Below, piece by piece: positions 1 through 8,283 of a DNA stretch of 64,000 nt (the stretch's first letter is position 1; every line of letters starts with the position of its first letter). The position numbers and the translations under genes were made by a program. The notes under the pieces were generated by a model, which searched no databases, was not told the DNA's origin, and saw only the letters and a list, made by a program, of their open reading frames with translations. The stretch comes from Paenarthrobacter nitroguajacolicus. Its GTDB lineage: Bacteria > Actinomycetota > Actinomycetes > Actinomycetales > Micrococcaceae. The stretch lies in assembly GCF_007786235.1 (NCBI RefSeq), contig NZ_VNFK01000009.1:1-64000 (forward strand), read 5' to 3'.

Positions 1-306
1 CCTCTCCCCCGCCGTTGTTTTGGCTGCTGGCGAAGCTTGCGGAGCTGTGCCCGACGGAGGCCTGTCTACCCTTGGGCAAGGGTCGGGAAATTCCCGGAGG
101 AAATCAGCGACGCAGGAGCGCCGGAGGGAATTTCACGGCACGCAGGCCCCGACGAAGGAGGGGCTAGACGGGCCGGAGCGGGCACGTACAATCCGAAGGA
201 CAGCAGCCAAAAACAAGAAAGACGCTTCTACAGCCCGAGCGCAGCGAGGACCGATTCCCGGTGCGGGCTGCCGCACCGTCAGGCTCCCACATCTGGGATG
301 GGTTGG
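1..306. other. left-edge stretch without a supportable gene
   Basis: Open frames exist on the plus strand but none has a recognisable domain, and their composition is typical of chance frames in GC-rich DNA. The stretch lies just beyond the 3' end of the resolvase gene. A small hairpin (GGTGCG...CGCACC, about 259-276) is visible and could be part of a terminator, but it has no T-run. It may be the tail of something that begins before the window. Confidence 0.4.
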
Positions 307-873
307 TCAGCTGCCGCCGGTACCAGGGCTCAGATGCCGGTAGATGGTTCCGCGGGAGACGCCGAGCGTCCCAGCGATTTCCTGGACCGTATAGATCCTT
401 TCGTCGTACATTGACCGGGCCTGCTTGGCTTTTGTCGGGGTCATCTTGACCCCGCCTCCGCCCGTGCGACCTCTTGCCCGCGCAGCCGCCAAGCCGTCCT
501 GGGTTCGCTCCACGATGAGGTCGTGCTCGAACTCAGCGATCGCGGCGAGAAGATGGAAGAACAGCCTGCCACCAGGTGTGGTCGTGTCGATGCCTTGGGA
601 GATGGCCTTCAATCCAACCCCATGGTCTTGGAGCCACTCGGCAACGTCTTTGAGGTTCCTTACAGACCGGCCGAGACGGCCGAGCTTGGTCACGATGAGG
701 GTGTCACCCGGACGGAGATACTCCAGAGCCGCATCAAGTGAAGCCCTCCTGGCCAGCACACCTGAAGCCTGGTCGATGAACATCTTCTCGCAGCCGGCGG
801 CTACCAGCGCGTCTGTCTGGCTGTCGGGGTTTTGATCCCGTGTGGAGACCCGTGCGTATCCGACCTTGGCCAC
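307..873 (-). CDS. serine recombinase / resolvase (Tn3-resolvase type)
   Basis: A small serine recombinase of about 188 residues, the usual size for resolvases/invertases that cut and rejoin DNA at paired res sites. The N-terminus carries the catalytic GYARVSTRDQ block (nucleophile Ser in ARVS), followed by the LIVTKLGRLGRS arginine motif and an AAIAEFEHDLIVERT segment. The C-terminal 50 residues hold a helix-turn-helix (VQEIAGTLGVSRGTIYRHL). I chose the GTG at 873 because GYARVS normally begins within about 5 residues of the start; an in-frame ATG at 909 would add 12 unusual residues. No partner transposase is visible, so it could serve plasmid multimer resolution or be a transposon remnant. 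A 17-bp inverted repeat lies about 60 bp upstream. Confidence 0.88.
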   Translation of the reverse strand: MAKVGYARVSTRDQNPDSQTDALVAAGCEKMFIDQASGVLARRASLDAALEYLRPGDTLIVTKLGRLGRSVRNLKDVAEWLQDHGVGLKAISQGIDTTTPGGRLFFHLLAAIAEFEHDLIVERTQDGLAAARARGRTGGGGVKMTPTKAKQARSMYDERIYTVQEIAGTLGVSRGTIYRHLSPGTGGS

Positions 874-930
874 GGCGACAATGTATCGCGAACGTCCGTG
901 GCAGAACATAGCTCCGGACACTGGCCATGG

Positions 931-973
931 AACACAACACCCCGGACGGCGATGCGGTCCGGGGTGTTGTGTT
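931..973. repeat. 17-bp perfect inverted repeat with 9-nt loop
   Basis: Arms AACACAACACCCCGGAC (931-947) and its exact complement (957-973) enclose GGCGATGCG. A 12-bp palindrome GAACGGCCGTTC follows at 976-987. There is no T-run, so it is either a factor-dependent terminator stem or part of a recombination (res-like) site for the adjacent resolvase. The sequence shows the symmetry; the role is an inference. Confidence 0.6.
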
Positions 974-987
974 GTGAACGGCCGTTC

Positions 988-1460
988 CCGGTACGGGTGA
1001 ATTTGGTCGACTGCTACGCTTTGGATGTCCCGCCGGATTCTCTGGTTGCCCCAATTTGCCCGCGGGATACTCAAATCCTCGACAGCCCAGCCCTCCCGGG
1101 TTCTAAGCAGTCCAGGCCAGAGGACGGCGTCTTCAAGAGCTCGTCATTTCGCCCCTCTGGAGCGTGCGGCCCTTAACGCCGCGCTACCATTCGTAGTCAT
1201 TGGAGTCGCTCTCGTGGTCCTTCGGAGCGATCCGGCGCATCTGCGAATCCGCAACGTTTGACTTCCACAACAAACATCGGCGGTGGTACTTCGGTTGCCG
1301 CCGCCGATGTCTTCCAGCCCTACACCACGGTGCTCTGTGCTAGCGACCAACGGGCGGGGACAGAAGTAACCGTCGACTCGGGCCACGGATAAATGACATA
1401 CTCACCGCAAGCCGGTACTCGTAAAATAGGTGGCTACTCCGGGAGAGCGACGCCAAATGA
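988..1460. other. intergenic stretch, no gene recognised
   Basis: Between the resolvase upstream region and the receiver-domain frame I see only short overlapping frames on both strands without domains or ribosome binding sites. It probably represents decayed sequence between mobile-element remnants. Confidence 0.4.
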
Positions 1461-1475
1461 AGTCGCGGCACCTGC

Positions 1476-1823
1476 CTGGTCATCGAAGATGACCAGGACA
1501 TCCAGAACCTGCTGGTTCTGATCCTCAACTTGGCCGGATTCAACGTCCAGGCCGAGGCCGCGGGCAACGGTGGCCTCCTCGCTGCGCAGAAGCTGACCCC
1601 ATCCCTGATCACCCTGGATCTGGGTTTCCCCGACCAGGACGGACACGATGTGGCCGTGCAGATCCGGAAGCTGACGCAGGCACCCCTCGTGGTGATCACC
1701 GCCTTCGCGGATTCCGATGCTGAACTTGCGAGCATGCCCTCCGGTGCCACCGCTTACCTGGCCAAACCCTTCCGAGCGGCCCGGCTTCGCGAGCTCATTG
1801 ACCAGCTCTTCTCACCACAATGA
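1476..1823 (+). CDS. stand-alone response-regulator receiver domain, start codon unclear
   Basis: The frame encodes one complete CheY-like receiver domain of about 115 residues: the acidic pair in VIEDDQD, the phospho-acceptor aspartate in LITLDLGFPDQDG, the Thr/Ser switch region in VVITAF and the conserved lysine in YLAKPF. No output domain follows. The in-frame region opens after a TGA at 1458-1460 and contains no ATG or GTG before the VIEDD strand; the candidates are CTG at 1476 or a TTG at 1530 that would cut off the first strand and acidic pocket. An out-of-frame ATG sits at 1456, so a small frameshift may have separated the gene from its start. No histidine kinase is nearby. Either a gene with a non-standard start or a recently broken gene. 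Confidence 0.6.
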   Translation: MVIEDDQDIQNLLVLILNLAGFNVQAEAAGNGGLLAAQKLTPSLITLDLGFPDQDGHDVAVQIRKLTQAPLVVITAFADSDAELASMPSGATAYLAKPFRAARLRELIDQLFSPQ

Positions 1824-2116
1824 CGCAGCTTGGAACGAGTTGCTCTCGGGCGATCCCTGCCGTGGTGGTCGGAAAGGACAGCCACAAAAACGGCAAGACT
1901 CCTTGAGCCGGCGTGACTCACAAAAACTGACGTGCCTGGCGGCACTGTCATACCGTCGATCTGGTCGCCGGTTCAAGGTCCGTCAAAGAATGTCGAGCCA
2001 GGCGGCCATGACTTCATAGGAGCCTGATTCGACCAGTCCCATGACCGTTTTATCTGCCCACCTGGCCCGCGCCCCATTCATGAGCCATTGATCTCGGCTG
2101 AGGGGCAACTTACATC

Positions 2117-3100
2117 TTGGCAAACGAAACAATCCGAGCCATCGCCGGTATCGACACCCACGCCGACACACACCATGTGGCCGTCATCAACTAACATGGC
2201 AAACCCATCGCGGACAAGGAATTCCTGGCCGTGGGATCCGGATGCCGGAAGATCGTAGACTTCATCACCAGCCACGGAACGGTCACCGCTGTGGGCTTCG
2301 GGGAACAGGATCCTATGGGGCCGAGCTCGCCAGGACCTTGCGCGCGGTGAGGGTCTTTGTGTGCTGGAGGTGAACCGCGCGAACCGGGCGGCGCGCCGGC
2401 TGATGGGCAAGTCCGATCCTTTGGATGCCTATCAGGCAGCTCAATCGGTACTCGACGGCCGGGCGAAATCGGTTCCCCAAGGCCAAGGACGGTCCCGTTG
2501 AATGCCTGCGAATCCTGCGTGCGGGGCGCACTTCGGCATTGAAGGCCCGCACCGCAGCCATCAATCAGATCAAAGGGCTCCTGGTTTCGGCCCCGGACAA
2601 ACTCCGAGCAAAATACCGGGGGCTCGGAACCTCAGCGCTGATCACTGCCCTGCAGCGCACCCGTCCTTCGGGGCATTTGGCTGACTCCGTGTTTGTGTGC
2701 CTGCTGACGTTGAAAGCCCTGGCCGCCCGCTGCCAGTCTCTCTCCGCAGAAATCGCCACCGCCGACGCCGAGCTCCAGGAAATCATCGACACTTACGCGC
2801 CGATGATCTGTGACTTACCGGCGTCGGCACCGAAGTTGCCAGTCAGCTGCTGGTCGGGGTCGCCCCCATACCCGCGTCCTCGGGCAAAACCACCCGCCAC
2901 CGCCTCAGCAGAGGCGGCGACCGCAACGCCAACCACCCTCCATTTGGTCGTCCTGGTCCACATGGCGTCGCGCCCGCGGACCAAGGACTACGTGGCCAAA
3001 CGCACCGCCGTAGGCAAGGGCAAACGGGAAATCATGCGCTGCCTCAAACGCTAAGCCGCCGCGAAATCTTCCGACAAATCACCAACCCCCAAGCGGCACC
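2117..3100 (+). pseudogene. IS110-family transposase, multiply frameshifted
   Basis: Reading across frames reconstructs a DEDD transposase of the IS110 family. The N-terminal part (AIAGIDTHADTHHVAVIN) carries the first catalytic Asp and is followed by an in-frame TAA near 2192. The GTGSYGAELARTL block is in another frame near 2300-2340, the NRANRAARRLMGKSDPLDA block in a third, and the central helical part in one long frame from about 2425. The C-terminal serine region (SSGKTTRHRLSRGGDRNAN, then REIMRCLKR and AREIFRQITNP) is spread over two more frames. At least five breaks make it non-functional. No terminal inverted repeats are expected for IS110, and the element ends are not resolved. Confidence 0.85.
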
Positions 3101-3118
3101 AGACACACCGACCTGCGC

Positions 3119-3317
3119 CACGCGCACCAAACTCAGCGTCACTATTACGACCGCTGCCCGCGAACTTGGCCTTTGGCCTTCCGTCATATCGCGACTGGAG
3201 CGCGGCATCATCTGTAGAGACGACCTCGCGTCGACCTATCGTCAATGGCTGACCGAGCAAGAAACTGAGTCAACGAAGCTTTCTCAGCAGATGGCCGGCA
3301 GCGGCTGGCATGGATAA
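3119..3317 (+). pseudogene. remnant of small helix-turn-helix ORF linked to IS110 elements
   Basis: The frame reads AARELGLWPSVISRLERG followed by DDLASTYRQWLTEQE and stops at 3315-3317. The first part is an XRE-like helix-turn-helix. Similar small HTH frames accompany IS110-type elements in actinobacteria (recalled, not searched). No start codon or ribosome binding site is visible, so I treat it as the 3' remnant of such a frame, belonging with the broken transposase upstream. Confidence 0.4.
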
Positions 3318-3367
3318 GTGACGCGGGTGCGCCGATGGTGTGAGGAAGATGCTTTACTTCTTGCCTA

Positions 3368-4519
3368 CTACGGGCTTTGGCTCTCGCGACGGGCCTCGAG
3401 CATCGATTCCCGGAGCCGGGAATGGGCCAGGGCCAGTCCGGCCTGCGCCGCTCCCCGGGCCACCGATAGTCCGATCACTTGGGGCACGACCCTGATCTCC
3501 GGGACGGTGGGAAGGCTTTGTGCCAGTCGGCTGCGTGCCTCGGAAAGGACTTCGTCCACGAGCGGACTCAGGCGACCCACAAAATAGACGGACTCCGGGT
3601 CCAGCGTAACGGCAACGGCACCGACTGCGGTCACGATCGCTGTCGTAAATGCTTCCATCACTTCCGCGCGGGACGCCTTTTCCTGCGGCTGTGACCAGAG
3701 CGCTTCGACGCCTTCCAGGTCCAGTCCCCGTCCTTGTGCGAATTGGAGGATGCCCGTTGTGCTCAGCAGTCCGTCGAGGGTCTCGTTGCCAACGCCGGAG
3801 AAGAGGACACCACCCAGATCACCGAAGGCAGGGCTCCGCCCTTTGGCGATCTCATGATCAGTACAACCAGCGAAGCTCAGCACCGTACTGAGCATGAACA
3901 AAGCAGCATTTCCTATGCTCGCATCATCCTTCAGGATCCCCCGTAATGATGCGTTTGCATCGCTCTCAACGGTCACGGGAGCCTTCAACCGTTCTTCAAT
4001 GGCACTCTGGAGACGTGAATCCAGGAAAATCTTCCTTGATTCTGGTGTCCCGGACCGGGTCGTGCCATTCAGGACACGGCCGGGCAACGCGGCGACGATT
4101 TGGCGCAATGGCCCCTCTGCGGAATCACTGGTCTCCACAATCAAGTCCACCAGCCATTCGGCAGTGGTTCCAACATCGCCCCCCTCGAGGCTGGGGACAA
4201 TTATGTGCCTGACCTCGCGACCTCTCAGGTCAGTTACGAGGACGCACGTGGTTCGCGTCCCGAAAGCGATACCGACAATGTGCCCCGCCGCGCCGGGGAC
4301 ATCCAGAAACGTGGAGGGCCGGCCACGGCGCACAACGGCATCGACTCCCTGCTCAACGAGGAAACCGTCAAAAAGAAGCTCTTCCACCTTCCGGGACACC
4401 GTCGCCTGACTCAAACGTGTCATTTCGATCAGCTTGGTGCGCGTCAAGGGCGCCTCTGAAAGGACCGCATCAAGGACCGAAGCCTTGGTGTAGTCACGTG
4501 CCGTGGGGATGCTGCTCAT
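3368..4519 (-). CDS. ROK-family transcriptional regulator
   Basis: A 383-residue protein with an N-terminal winged helix-turn-helix (about residues 20-65, TRTKLIEMTRLSQATVSRKV) and a C-terminal actin-like ROK fold (about 80-370). ROK repressors such as NagC/XylR usually bind a sugar or phosphosugar and control catabolic operons. The zinc motif CxCGxxGCxE of typical ROK proteins is absent, so the ligand may be unusual. The ATG at 4519 is preceded by AAGGTTGTGAA. The gene lies on the same strand just downstream of the catabolic block, separated from it by a strong terminator hairpin at 4645-4681, so it has its own promoter in about 4520-4640. It is the nearest candidate for a second regulator of that block. 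Confidence 0.85.
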   Translation of the reverse strand: MSSIPTARDYTKASVLDAVLSEAPLTRTKLIEMTRLSQATVSRKVEELLFDGFLVEQGVDAVVRRGRPSTFLDVPGAAGHIVGIAFGTRTTCVLVTDLRGREVRHIIVPSLEGGDVGTTAEWLVDLIVETSDSAEGPLRQIVAALPGRVLNGTTRSGTPESRKIFLDSRLQSAIEERLKAPVTVESDANASLRGILKDDASIGNAALFMLSTVLSFAGCTDHEIAKGRSPAFGDLGGVLFSGVGNETLDGLLSTTGILQFAQGRGLDLEGVEALWSQPQEKASRAEVMEAFTTAIVTAVGAVAVTLDPESVYFVGRLSPLVDEVLSEARSRLAQSLPTVPEIRVVPQVIGLSVARGAAQAGLALAHSRLRESMLEARRESQSP

Positions 4520-4644
4520 TTCACAACCTTAGTGAGAGTTCAGACCTAACCCGGGACGTGAGGAGCTGTCCAGTATTCGTTGATGGGGTTAATGGCTTTT
4601 TCGTTGCGCGTTCGTCGGCAATCGCTGGTTTCGGCCAACGGCCA

Positions 4645-4681
4645 GTACGCCCCGGCAGGGCAACAACCTGCCGGGGCGTAC
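4645..4681 (-). terminator. terminator hairpin after the ABC binding-protein gene
   Basis: A 15-bp perfect stem (GTACGCCCCGGCAGG and its complement) with a 7-nt loop lies 34 bp past the stop of the minus-strand binding-protein gene. No strong T-run is present, but position and stability fit the 3' end of the catabolic operon. Confidence 0.7.
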
Positions 4682-4714
4682 GGGTCATTTGGGGCGTCGG
4701 CGCGCCCACTGGTC

Positions 4715-5644
4715 CTAGCGGATGGTGGCTTCGGTGATGGCGGATTCGCCCAGGCCCCAGTACTCCAGGGATTCCTTGTATTCCGACGTTTCCAGCACGG
4801 ACTGGATGGCCTTCTGCAGCGCCGGTGTCAGCGGTGATCCTTTCTTTAGGCCCATAGCGACGCTGGTGTTCGTGCGGGTATCCATCCTCGGCTGCAGGAT
4901 GTTGAAGTGGCCGGGCTGCTGGTCGTTGGCCCAGGCCAGGGCGCTGGCGTCGTAGAAGACCCCGTCGATCCGCTTGGAGTCCAGTTGGGTCAGGGCCTCC
5001 TGGACGTTGGGCAGTGTGATGGCGTTGATGGCAGGCTGGCCCTTTTCCTCGCAGGTCCATTTCGACACGTTCGGCAAATGTTTGAGCTGCTGGGTGGAGC
5101 CCTTGGTCACGCCAATGTTCTTCCCGCACAGGGTTTCGTTGGTGAGTTTGAGCGGGTTGTCCTTGGCTACCGCCACGGCCGAGCCGCCCTTGAGGTAATT
5201 GATCATGTCCAGGACCTTCAGCCGGTCTTCGGTGGCGGACATGGTGGTGGCGGTGAAGTCGTACCGGCCGCCGTCGATACCGGGAATGATCGTGTCGAAC
5301 GCCGTGTTCTCGAACTTCAGCTTCAGGCCCAGCTTCTTGGCCACCAGGCGGGCGAGGTCAGGGTTCACCCCGATCGGGGTGGTGTTGTCCTCCGCGAGGA
5401 ACGTCATCGGCGGGGACCTCAGATCCATCGCCACCGTGATTTCGCCCTTGACCTTGTAGGACTCGGGCAGCAGCGCCACCGCGGCTGGGTCCGGCTGGAT
5501 GCCTTCTGAAATGTCACGGGTGTTCTGCGTCTTCGGGATGTCCGCGTCCTGGGTGCTCGTTGCTGCCGTGCCGCCACAGGCAGTCAGGGCCAGCAGGACC
5601 GCAAGCCCTGCAGCCGCGGCCTGGATTCTGTTTCTGGTCTTCAT
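4715..5644 (-). CDS. amino-acid-type ABC transporter substrate-binding lipoprotein
   Basis: A 309-residue binding protein of family 3 (polar amino acids, opines and related amines). The N-terminus is a lipoprotein signal with the lipobox LTAC (Cys about 23), so the mature protein is tethered outside the membrane. The solute-binding domain spans about residues 60-300, with typical elements PIGVNPDLARLVAKKLG, DFTATTMSATEDR and GVTKGSTQ. The ATG at 5644 is preceded by GAAGGGTGG; longer upstream frames are not needed. It lies 85 bp after the PLP-enzyme gene, and no permease or ATPase gene of the same family is present, so it is an orphan component that would need a transporter encoded elsewhere. 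It probably supplies the substrate of the neighbouring enzymes. Confidence 0.88.
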   Translation of the reverse strand: MKTRNRIQAAAAGLAVLLALTACGGTAATSTQDADIPKTQNTRDISEGIQPDPAAVALLPESYKVKGEITVAMDLRSPPMTFLAEDNTTPIGVNPDLARLVAKKLGLKLKFENTAFDTIIPGIDGGRYDFTATTMSATEDRLKVLDMINYLKGGSAVAVAKDNPLKLTNETLCGKNIGVTKGSTQQLKHLPNVSKWTCEEKGQPAINAITLPNVQEALTQLDSKRIDGVFYDASALAWANDQQPGHFNILQPRMDTRTNTSVAMGLKKGSPLTPALQKAIQSVLETSEYKESLEYWGLGESAITEATIR

Positions 5645-5729
5645 GGTGCCACCCTTCAATGGGTTCCGCGGATGTAATCCGAAGAATGAGTGAGCTTGTT
5701 CAACAGGATTCCACCGGGCCCATTCGGGC

Positions 5730-7085
5730 CTAGCGCAGTGCCTTGAAGGCGCGGCCCATTGCTTCGAGCAGGCGATCAGCATCGTTGCTGGAGAAGGGCA
5801 TTGGGGGGCGGAGTTTCAGGACGTTGCCCTGGGCGCCGCAGGCGGAGATGAGGATCCGGTCTTCCCGGAGGACGTTCACGATTCCGGCAGCGGCTTCCCC
5901 GTCGGGTGTGAGTGTGGATTGGTCCGTGACGAGGTCGACTCCGATAAAGAAGCCGCTGCCGCGGACTTCTGCGACCTGGTCAAGGCCCTGGCTGAGGTCT
6001 TTCAGCCCGGTGATAATTTTTTCGCCGACCTTGTGGGCGTTTTCTATGAGTGATTCCTCGCGGATCACGTCCAGGACGGCCTGAGCTGCCGCGATGGCTA
6101 CTGAGTTTCCGCCGAAGGTGTTGAAGTAGCGGATGTTCTTCCCAAACTCCAACAGCAGTTCGGGCTTGAAGATTGCTGCCGCTACGGGGATGCCGTTGCC
6201 CATGGGTTTGCCTATGGTCGCGATGTCCGGGACGATTCCGTGGCGTTGGAAGCCCCACCATGCCTCGCCGGTGCGGCCGAAGCCCGGCTGGACTTCATCG
6301 GCGATGTACAGGCCGCCCACAGCATGGATTTCCTCAACGATGGGACCCAGGAAGCCTGCAGGGCCGGTGAAGACACCGTCGGAGGAGAAGATGCTGTCGG
6401 CGATGAAGGCCGCCACTCCGATGCCGTGCCGGTGTAGATCGGCAATGGCGGCACGCACCTGGTTCCGCAGGTGATCCTCCAGGGACCCTTGATCCAATGG
6501 GTATCGCAGGGAGTCCGGGGGGTCGATGACCCGCACGTTCGCGCCCAGGGGCACGCCGATGCCCAGGGACGGTGAGAAGGACGCTACTTCGGTTGTTAGT
6601 CCGTGGTACGCGCCGGAGGTGACGATGATGCCCTGGTTTCCGGTGGCGTATTTGGCGACGCGCATGGCGAGGTCGTTGGCTTCGGATCCGGTGCAGGTGA
6701 ACATGACGTTGCCCAGCTCGGCTGGGAACGTGGAGAGGAGCTGCTCGGAGTATTTGAGGATGGATTCCTGGACGTAACGGGTGTTGGTGTTCAGCGTCTG
6801 CATCTGTTCGTGGACGGCGGCGATGACACGCGGGTGTGCGTGCCCGACAGAGGGGACGTTGTTGTAAACGTCGAGATAGTCATTTCCATCGCGGTCAAAC
6901 AGTGTCACGCCCTTGCCGCGGACGATTTCCAGGGGGGTGTCATAGAAGAGCCGGTAACTCGGTCCCAGGCTTTGGTCCCGGCGCCGGATGTTCTTCTGCA
7001 TATGTTCCGGGAGTTCATCGAGGCGGTTGGGATCAAAGCCATTGATCATGGCTCTGGATGGCTTGCGGATTTGGGAAGTGTCCAT
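5730..7085 (-). CDS. class-III aminotransferase-fold PLP enzyme, probable phospho-lyase
   Basis: A 451-residue fold-type I PLP enzyme. The Schiff-base lysine lies in DIATIGKPMGNGIP (Lys about 293) and the pyridine-N aspartate in IADEVQPGFGRTG (Asp about 263); CTGSEANDLA and AYHGLTTEV shape the phosphate pocket. The GKPMGNG form is typical of the AGXT2L branch, whose known members are ethanolamine-phosphate and 5-phosphohydroxylysine phospho-lyases that release ammonia and phosphate to give an aldehyde. An APH-fold kinase gene ends 29 bp upstream, the partner that would make the phosphorylated substrate. A plain omega-transaminase is the alternative. The ATG at 7085 is preceded by AAGGAGAAACC, a strong site. 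Confidence 0.85.
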   Translation of the reverse strand: MDTSQIRKPSRAMINGFDPNRLDELPEHMQKNIRRRDQSLGPSYRLFYDTPLEIVRGKGVTLFDRDGNDYLDVYNNVPSVGHAHPRVIAAVHEQMQTLNTNTRYVQESILKYSEQLLSTFPAELGNVMFTCTGSEANDLAMRVAKYATGNQGIIVTSGAYHGLTTEVASFSPSLGIGVPLGANVRVIDPPDSLRYPLDQGSLEDHLRNQVRAAIADLHRHGIGVAAFIADSIFSSDGVFTGPAGFLGPIVEEIHAVGGLYIADEVQPGFGRTGEAWWGFQRHGIVPDIATIGKPMGNGIPVAAAIFKPELLLEFGKNIRYFNTFGGNSVAIAAAQAVLDVIREESLIENAHKVGEKIITGLKDLSQGLDQVAEVRGSGFFIGVDLVTDQSTLTPDGEAAAGIVNVLREDRILISACGAQGNVLKLRPPMPFSSNDADRLLEAMGRAFKALR

Positions 7086-7114
7086 GGTTTCTCCTTGAAG
7101 GCTGTGAGTCTGGT

Positions 7115-8254
7115 TCAGGATGTGAAAGGAAGTCTTGGTGCAGGGGCGGCGGCCGTGGCGGCGAGCCGGTCCCAGTCAGGCTTGGAGTGGGAGATCAGAT
7201 AATCGCGCCGTTGCGGCAACTGGCTTGCCCGCCATTGCGTGATCAGGGCTCGCAGGAGCAGCCGGGCCTGCGCTGAGACGATCAGGGCTTCCAGCTCGTG
7301 GTGGGGCAGCGGGCGGATGTTCCGGTAGCCCTCCATGACGTGCAGGGCCTGTTTCCAGGGGCTGGCCGGGTCTGCTCCCAGAAGGTTGGCCATGGTGACG
7401 CCGGTGTCGAAGATCACGGGTGTCCGCACGACATCGCCGAAGTCGATAATCCCTGTCACGTAGTCCGACCTGTCCGGATCTACAAGGATGTTGAAGGGAC
7501 TGAAATCCCCGTGGACGACCTGAGAGGTCAGGGTGTCCAGAAGCGGAACTACAATATCGTCGAACCGGTCGAAAATTTCCTCGGCCAGGGAGCGTTTTTG
7601 CTGTGCGTCTACATGGTCAAGAAGCGGCCGCATCCGGTGAAAGTGCTTCAGGTCCCACAGGAGCAAACGGTCGGCACGCGGATGATCGAAGTCCTGTAAG
7701 GCAAGGCCCAGACGGGCAAGGCTCGAGCCCACCAATTGGAGCTGACCGGCTGACGCCTCGTGAGTGGCCAGCAAATGTCCAGGCATGAATCGCATCACCC
7801 GAAGTACCCGGTCAAAGGGCCCTTCAGGTGCCGGGATGAGGACCTGAGGATCTCCGCCGAGGCTCCTGACTAGACGCTGGACCGGAAGTTCAGGGGCAGT
7901 CCGCTCCAAATGGACCATGCATGCCGTCTGAAGCTGGACGATAGCCGGATCCTCATCCGATGGTGACACTTTCACCAGATAGGTTTCACCTCCGTTCCGG
8001 AGACGGAAAGTCTCGTCCTTTTCGGTGGGAATCCGGATCAGCTTCCCCTTCAGGCCGTAGAACTGCTCAAGGAGCACCAGAACAGTGGAGTCAGCGAGCT
8101 GGGACTGCTCTGCCAGCAGTCCACTCTCCAATGCGATTGCCTCAATAAACTCTGCGTCGCTCTTGGCGCCCGAGGCTGCCTGAGCGCGGCTGGTGACCCC
8201 TATGGTCTGTGCCGGTCCAGTTCGAAGTGCGGTGGGGTCAAAGGAGGGGCCCAT
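7115..8254 (-). CDS. APH-fold small-molecule kinase (hydroxylysine/choline-kinase-like)
   Basis: A 379-residue aminoglycoside-phosphotransferase-fold kinase. Visible motifs are the ATP-binding lysine in YLVKVS (Lys about 95), the catalytic loop VVHGDFSPFNIL (Asp about 250, Asn about 255) and the metal-binding IIDFGD (Asp about 271). Family members phosphorylate hydroxyls on choline, ethanolamine, homoserine, hydroxylysine or antibiotics. Its position in a catabolic operon directly before a phospho-lyase-type PLP enzyme favours an amino-alcohol substrate over resistance. The start at 8254 is preceded by GAAAGGGTGAG. It follows the FAD-oxidase gene by 29 bp. Substrate is not predictable from sequence alone. 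Confidence 0.83.
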   Translation of the reverse strand: MGPSFDPTALRTGPAQTIGVTSRAQAASGAKSDAEFIEAIALESGLLAEQSQLADSTVLVLLEQFYGLKGKLIRIPTEKDETFRLRNGGETYLVKVSPSDEDPAIVQLQTACMVHLERTAPELPVQRLVRSLGGDPQVLIPAPEGPFDRVLRVMRFMPGHLLATHEASAGQLQLVGSSLARLGLALQDFDHPRADRLLLWDLKHFHRMRPLLDHVDAQQKRSLAEEIFDRFDDIVVPLLDTLTSQVVHGDFSPFNILVDPDRSDYVTGIIDFGDVVRTPVIFDTGVTMANLLGADPASPWKQALHVMEGYRNIRPLPHHELEALIVSAQARLLLRALITQWRASQLPQRRDYLISHSKPDWDRLAATAAAPAPRLPFTS

Positions 8255-8283
8255 CTCACCCTTTCAATGGTTGAAGGAGATAC

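Noticed and set aside
1..1000. Tn3-family transposon suspected from the resolvase
   Set aside because: No transposase gene and no recognisable 38-bp terminal repeat lie in the window.
7115..8254. APH-fold gene considered as an aminoglycoside resistance gene
   Set aside because: It lies inside a catabolic operon next to a phospho-lyase-type enzyme and does not resemble known aminoglycoside kinases beyond the fold.
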